Source: Acidobacteriota bacterium (GTDB lineage Bacteria; Acidobacteriota; Terriglobia; Terriglobales; Acidobacteriaceae). Taken from it: 64,000 nt of DNA. Below are positions 60,196 to 64,000 of the stretch, piece after piece. The notes below the pieces were generated by a model that was given only the letters and a program-made list of their open reading frames with translations, was not told where the DNA came from and ran no database searches. The stretch is taken from NCBI GenBank assembly GCA_016196065.1, contig JACPYL010000012.1, positions 310,001 through 374,000 on the forward strand. The letters run 5' to 3'. The position numbers and the translations under genes were made by a program. How positions within the stretch are numbered: the first letter of the stretch is position 1; every line of letters begins with the position of its first letter.

Positions 60196-61083
60196 ATGAC
60201 CGACAAAATACTTCAGTCTGCTCCACTCGCTTACGAGAACGATCAATTTTTGGGCAGTCCGGACGGGCGCGTGCTGCGTGTGCTCTCCGAGTACATCGAG
60301 CCGCTCGCCCGTTTTCGCCGCGAACAGATTCAGGACACGGTTGTATTTTTTGGGTCCGCGCGCATTCAGAGCCAGCAGAAGGCGCTTCATAAACTTTCGG
60401 AAGTTGAAGGCAATGGAGTGCAGGCGGCGGCGCAGGAACAAGCGTCGAATATGAAGCGCGCGCAATCCGCCGTGGACATGGCGCGCTACTACGAAGACGC
60501 CCGCCGCCTTGCCTACATGCTGACCGAGTGGTCGATTCAGATTCCCGCCAAGCGCCGCCGTTTTGTTGTCACCACCGGTGGCGGTCCCGGCATCATGGAA
60601 GCGGCGAATCTGGGAGCCGAAGAAGCGGGTGGCAAGACGATTGGTCTGAATATCAATCTGCCGTTTGAACAGAATCCCAACCCGCACATTACGCCGTCGC
60701 TTAACTTCGAGTTTCACTACTTCTTCATGCGTAAGTTCTGGTTCGCCTATCTTGCAAAAGCGCTGGTGATTTTTCCCGGCGGCTTCGGAACGCTGGACGA
60801 ACTCTTCGAAATCATGACCCTGGCACAGACGGAAAAGCTCGCGAAGAAGATCTTTGTCGTGATTTATGGCAGCGAGTACTGGAACAAAGTCATTAATTTC
60901 CAGGCCATGGTCGATGCCGGGGTGATCTCGGCACAGGATCTCGACCTGTTTAAGATCGTGGACTCACCGGAAGAAGGCTTTGAATTCCTGAAGGAAAATC
61001 TCACCAAGTACCACCTCGGCCCGCACCAGCCCAAACATACGGGAGAAGCGGCCACGCCGGAGATCGCCAAGACCCGGCCGTAA
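60196..61083 (+). CDS. LOG-family protein (TIGR00730-like)
   Basis: Rossmann-fold protein of 295 residues. The nucleotide-binding motif FVVTTGGGPGIMEAANLGAE and the catalytic PGGFGTLDELFEIMTL are both present. Related LOG enzymes hydrolyse nucleoside monophosphates; the old lysine-decarboxylase label is not supported. The N-terminal 85 residues (EYIEPLARFRREQIQDTVVF with FGSARI) and a helical insert are those of the longer bacterial subgroup. No cytokinin genes are near. Confidence 0.88.
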   Translation: MTDKILQSAPLAYENDQFLGSPDGRVLRVLSEYIEPLARFRREQIQDTVVFFGSARIQSQQKALHKLSEVEGNGVQAAAQEQASNMKRAQSAVDMARYYEDARRLAYMLTEWSIQIPAKRRRFVVTTGGGPGIMEAANLGAEEAGGKTIGLNINLPFEQNPNPHITPSLNFEFHYFFMRKFWFAYLAKALVIFPGGFGTLDELFEIMTLAQTEKLAKKIFVVIYGSEYWNKVINFQAMVDAGVISAQDLDLFKIVDSPEEGFEFLKENLTKYHLGPHQPKHTGEAATPEIAKTRP

Positions 61084-61148
61084 AATGCGTCATTGAACAA
61101 AAACGCGCGGTCTGCGTATAGACTCTTGTGTTTCGGGAGAACCACAAG

Positions 61149-62534
61149 ATGACCTTACGAGCCACTTTGACGACCGCGCTTTGTTGTCTGGCCGTGTTTT
61201 GCATCGTTACGCCGCTAGCGCTAGCCGAGCCGCCAGCAAATCCCTTCGAAATCAAGACACCACCAGAAGCCCAGGCTACGACGAATTTCGACGCTGCCGC
61301 TGCCACGAATGCGTACCTGGCGGAGATTCCCGCCGATGCAAAGGCACGTTCCGACGCTTACTTCGAGGGCGGCTACTGGATGATCTTGTGGGACTTCCTC
61401 TACGGGGTCGTGGTCGCGCTGCTGCTGCTGAATCTGCGATGGTCCGCCTCGATGCGAAACCTGGCGGAACGAGTCACGCGCTTCAAGCCCCTGCAGTCGA
61501 TCGTGTACTGGCTGCAGTACCTGATTCTCACGACCATTCTGTTCTTTCCGATAACGGTCTACGAGAACTACTCCCGCGAGCACAAATACGGGCTTGCCAC
61601 GCAGACGTTTGGTCCGTGGTTCGGTGACTTCCTGAAAGATTTCCTGGTGAACGCCGTACTCGGCGCCATCCTCATCATGGTGCTGTTCGGCATTGTGCGA
61701 CGACTCCCGCGCACGTGGTGGATCTGGGGATCGGTGGCGACCATAATTTTTCTGAGTTTCGTGTCTCTGATCGCGCCCGTCTACCTGGTTCCGATCTTCA
61801 ACAAAGTCAAGCGGCTCGACAATCCGAAGATCACGCAGCCGATCTTGTCCATGGCACGGGCGAATGGAATTCCCGTCCACGACGTCTACGAGATGGATGC
61901 GTCCAAGCAAACGACTCGCATGAGTGCGAACGTCAGCGGTTTTGCCAGCACGATGCGCATCACGCTCAATGACAACCTGCTGCGGCGTGGATCTCCCGCG
62001 GAAATCCAGTCGGTGATGGGACACGAGATGGGGCACTACGTCCTGAATCATGTCTACAAGGGCATGATGTTTTTCCTCATCATCGCGGTAACGGCCTTCG
62101 CCTATCTGCGCTGGTCGCTCGACTGCTCCCTGCAGCGCTGGGGAGAAAAGTGGCAAATCCGGGGAATCGAGGACAGGGCTGTTGTGCCGCTCGTAATCTT
62201 GCTGGCATCGATTTTTTTCTTCGTCCTGACCCCGGTCCTGAACACCTTTATTCGCACGCAGGAATATGAGGCCGACATGTACGGATTGAATGCCAGCCGC
62301 CAGCCGGATGGTTTTGCGGAGGCGGCAATCCACCTCGGCGAATATCGCAAGATGAGCCCCGGCCCGGTCGAGGAGTGGCTTTTCTACGATCATCCCAGTG
62401 GCCGTAACCGGATTAATGCCGCCATGAGATGGAAAGCGGAGAACCTGCAACTTTTCACGGCGCCGTCGGTGAATCGCGAGGAAAAACCGGCACCGGTTCG
62501 TGACGACAAGAATCCAGCCGCCGTTTCCAAGTGA
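61149..62534 (+). CDS. M48/Ste24-family membrane metalloprotease
   Basis: Zinc protease of 461 residues in the inner membrane. N-terminal signal or anchor (ATLTTALCCLAVFCIVTPLA), several further membrane segments, and the zinc site in SVMGHEMGHYVLNHVYKG (HExxH), with the third ligand Glu in TQEYEADMYGL. NANVSGFA-like SANVSGFASTMRITLNDNLL is typical of Ste24/CAAX-type members. It likely cleaves membrane or misfolded proteins. ATG 61149 has an AGAACCACAAG leader; GTG 61128 is an alternative start. Confidence 0.88.
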   Translation: MTLRATLTTALCCLAVFCIVTPLALAEPPANPFEIKTPPEAQATTNFDAAAATNAYLAEIPADAKARSDAYFEGGYWMILWDFLYGVVVALLLLNLRWSASMRNLAERVTRFKPLQSIVYWLQYLILTTILFFPITVYENYSREHKYGLATQTFGPWFGDFLKDFLVNAVLGAILIMVLFGIVRRLPRTWWIWGSVATIIFLSFVSLIAPVYLVPIFNKVKRLDNPKITQPILSMARANGIPVHDVYEMDASKQTTRMSANVSGFASTMRITLNDNLLRRGSPAEIQSVMGHEMGHYVLNHVYKGMMFFLIIAVTAFAYLRWSLDCSLQRWGEKWQIRGIEDRAVVPLVILLASIFFFVLTPVLNTFIRTQEYEADMYGLNASRQPDGFAEAAIHLGEYRKMSPGPVEEWLFYDHPSGRNRINAAMRWKAENLQLFTAPSVNREEKPAPVRDDKNPAAVSK

Positions 62535-62600
62535 AAGCCCGTTGAGATAGGCCAGCAGTGACTTGGTCGAGCCGGATCTCGGTACACTGAAGCGGACGCC

Positions 62601-63242
62601 ATGCGCCCGCTTTTGTATTACATCACCGACCGCTCCCAGTTCCCGGGCGACGAGTCTGCTCGCCATCGAACGGTGCTCGCGAAGATCGCCGAGGCCGCGC
62701 GTGCGGGCGTCGACTACATCCAGCTTCGCGAAAAGGATCTGAGTACTCGGGAATTGGAAGATCTGGCTCGTGATGCGGTGGAGGCCGTCCGCGAGAACTC
62801 CGACACTACCCGGTTGCTAGTCAACTCACGTGCGGACGTTGCCCTCGCGGTGGGAGCGGAGGGTGTCCACCTGCGCAGTGATGACATACCTGCATCGACT
62901 GCACGTTCCGTTTGGACCGCAGTGCCGGTTCGAAGCTCGCAGCTCGAGGCTCGAAGCCCGATCATCGCGGTCTCCTGCCACTCTCTGGAAGATGTCGAAC
63001 GCGCCGAGTCCGAAGGAGCTGACTTTGCCGTGTTCGCGCCTGTCTTCGAAAAGGCGGGTAGCGCGCCGACGGGTCTGGCGGCGTTGCGCGCAGCCTGCAA
63101 TGTGAAAATTCCCGTGCTTGCATTGGGAGGTGTCACGCTGGAGAATGCGGCATCTTGTCTCGAGGCTGGCGCGGCGGGGATCGCGGGCATCCGACTGTTT
63201 CAGGAGAAGAAGATAGAGGATGTGGTGCGTAGGCTGCGGTAA
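62601..63242 (+). CDS. thiE: Thiamine-phosphate synthase/TenI-like protein
   Basis: TIM-barrel protein of 213 residues. ThiE marks: LYYITDRSQFPGDESARHRT, VDYIQLREKDLSTRELEDLA, LVNSRADVALAVGAEGVHLR with SDDIP, then IIAVSCHSLEDVERAESEGA and LALGGVTLENAASCLEAGAA with GIAGIRLF. ThiE joins hydroxymethylpyrimidine pyrophosphate and thiazole phosphate; TenI isomerises thiazole. The phosphate loop FAPVFEKAGSAP lacks the usual TPTK of ThiE, so TenI is possible. About 12 extra residues (VPVRSSQLEARS) sit before the IIAVS strand and stem from a short DNA repeat. No other thi genes nearby. Confidence 0.82.
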   Translation: MRPLLYYITDRSQFPGDESARHRTVLAKIAEAARAGVDYIQLREKDLSTRELEDLARDAVEAVRENSDTTRLLVNSRADVALAVGAEGVHLRSDDIPASTARSVWTAVPVRSSQLEARSPIIAVSCHSLEDVERAESEGADFAVFAPVFEKAGSAPTGLAALRAACNVKIPVLALGGVTLENAASCLEAGAAGIAGIRLFQEKKIEDVVRRLR

Positions 63243-63289
63243 TCGTAGTTACGTCGGACGTCCCTCCCGGACTTAAAATCTTTACTGCC

Positions 63290-63345
63290 TGGACCCAGCG
63301 CTAAAGCGCTGGGCTAAGTTCGGTCACCCCTCCGGGGCTTGCTTC
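63290..63345. repeat. CCCAGCGCTAAAGCGCTGGG palindrome with CCCCTCCGGGG
   Basis: The 20-base palindrome CCCAGCGCTAAAGCGCTGGG is followed by a second small hairpin (CACCCCTCCGGGGCT). This combination is a frequent intergenic element in Acidobacteria. It lies in the gap before the last gene. Confidence 0.8.
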
Positions 63346-63370
63346 CTGGCACACTGTGATTCGCCAAGTC

Positions 63371-64000
63371 ATGCACGCGGCTCCAACGGAACGTCAATCG
63401 GATGCGATGGAAACAACCAGGCTAATCTCGATTCCCGCCGGCTCATTCCTCATGGGCAGCGACACTGGCCAAGACAACGAAAAGCCAGTTCACCGCGTCT
63501 CGGTTGACGCATTTCTTCTGGCTGCTTGCCAGGTTACAAACGAGGAGTACGCGCGATTTCTTGACGATACTCACGCTGCGCCGACGCCCTTCTGGACCGA
63601 TCCCAACTTCAGCCATCCGAAACAGCCGGTGGTAGGAGTGTCGTGGTTCGAAGCGGTTCGTTATTGCGAGTGGCTCGGTGGCTGCACTGGTCAGCCCTTT
63701 CGTTTGCCCACGGAAGCGGAATGGGAGTATGCAGCTCGCGGAGGCCGCGAAAGCGCTCGATTCCCGTGGGGAGACGAGCCGCCGGAGTCTCGTGCAGGAT
63801 ATGCCGAGCGATGGAAGACAGGCCCGGAGCCGGTTGGCCAAAGTGAAGCTAGTGGATTCGGGCTCTTCAACATGTGCGACAACGTTCACGAATGGTGCAG
63901 CGATTGGTTTGATCCCGGGTACTATGCCGTCTCGCCGGAGAAGAACCCACGTGGCCCGGAAACAGGCGGCAGGCGCGCGTCTCGCGGAGGCTCGTGGCGC
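63371..64000 (+). CDS. Formylglycine-generating-enzyme-like protein (SUMF1 fold), cut by right edge
   Basis: The frame is open to the end of the window (210 codons seen). Family marks: ISIPAGSFLMGSDTGQDNEK with PVHRVSVDAF, QVTNEEYARFL, PVVGVSWFEAVRYCEWLG, RLPTEAEWEYAARGG, GLFNMCDNVHEWCSDWF and ASRGGSWR. The last pattern is the start of the conserved C-terminal block; the rest lies outside. SUMF1-fold proteins include true formylglycine-generating enzymes, which activate sulfatases, and many unrelated relatives, and the catalytic cysteines are beyond or not certain here. Start ATG 63371 or 63407. No sulfatase is visible. Confidence 0.85.
   Translation, partial: MHAAPTERQSDAMETTRLISIPAGSFLMGSDTGQDNEKPVHRVSVDAFLLAACQVTNEEYARFLDDTHAAPTPFWTDPNFSHPKQPVVGVSWFEAVRYCEWLGGCTGQPFRLPTEAEWEYAARGGRESARFPWGDEPPESRAGYAERWKTGPEPVGQSEASGFGLFNMCDNVHEWCSDWFDPGYYAVSPEKNPRGPETGGRRASRGGSWR

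Noticed and set aside
60196-61083. Lysine decarboxylase
   Set aside because: The PGGxGTxxE and GGGxGxM motifs belong to LOG-type proteins; the decarboxylase name is a historical misnomer.
61221-62666. Minus-strand ORF of 481 codons
   Set aside because: Antisense to the Ste24-type protease with its HExxH motif; no family resemblance.

Overview
The window looks like a chromosomal segment of a moderately GC-rich Gram-negative soil bacterium, most probably Acidobacteriota (Terriglobia, the Koribacter/Terriglobus side). This rests on family content: a large Oar-type TonB-dependent receptor with an N-terminal carboxypeptidase-regulatory domain, a CadC-type winged-helix protein fused to a TolB-like propeller, TIGR03803 beta-propeller repeats, TonB C-terminal proteins, and many short palindromic intergenic repeats. 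No transposase, integrase, phage gene or CRISPR array was seen.

Region 1 (1-6.7 kb) is a flagellar locus that looks eroded. It holds a sigma-54 AAA+ activator without a DNA-binding domain, a FlrB/FleS-like kinase cut by an in-frame amber codon, an intact FlrC/FleR-like response regulator, flgB, one ORF in which the start of FlgC runs in frame into the body of FliM, a FliN/FliY-like protein, and a MshEN (c-di-GMP-binding type) protein. The FlgC-FliM fusion implies loss of the hook-basal-body genes that normally lie between them.

Region 2 (6.7-13.6 kb, minus strand) has a TonB-C protein, a four-gene tetR-hlyD-ABC ATPase-permease efflux operon with a clear palindromic operator, and a threonine-synthase-like PLP enzyme directly abutting a MoaD/ThiS-like sulfur-carrier gene. 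The last pair lies behind a well-formed SAM-I riboswitch and terminator, which points to methionine or sulfur metabolism rather than only threonine.

Region 3 (13.6-36.3 kb) is mostly housekeeping and envelope genes: a secreted HExxH protein, the CadC/TolB-like protein, a beta-helix protein, ddl, a CsgG-like protein, arginase, asnS, a sugar isomerase with gamma-glutamyltransferase, a GNAT, the TonB receptor, an HtrA protease, a hydantoinase B, a secreted hypothetical, SppA and an HU/IHF protein.

Region 4 (36.3-51 kb) has DUF2461, an orphan sugar-binding protein without a signal peptide, a tRNA with CAU anticodon that fits tRNA-Ile2, several Acidobacteria-type secreted hypotheticals, a DJ-1/PfpI protein, a diacylglycerol-kinase-like protein, an S10 carboxypeptidase, a lipoprotein esterase broken by a one-base frameshift, and a GH3 glycosidase. 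It is also rich in REP-like repeats.

Region 5 (51-64 kb) has a DSD1-type D-amino-acid enzyme paired with RidA, an APC permease, a nucleoside hydrolase, a membrane protein, a 1030-residue TPR protein, a LOG-family protein, an M48/Ste24 protease, a ThiE/TenI protein, and a formylglycine-generating-enzyme-like gene running off the right edge.
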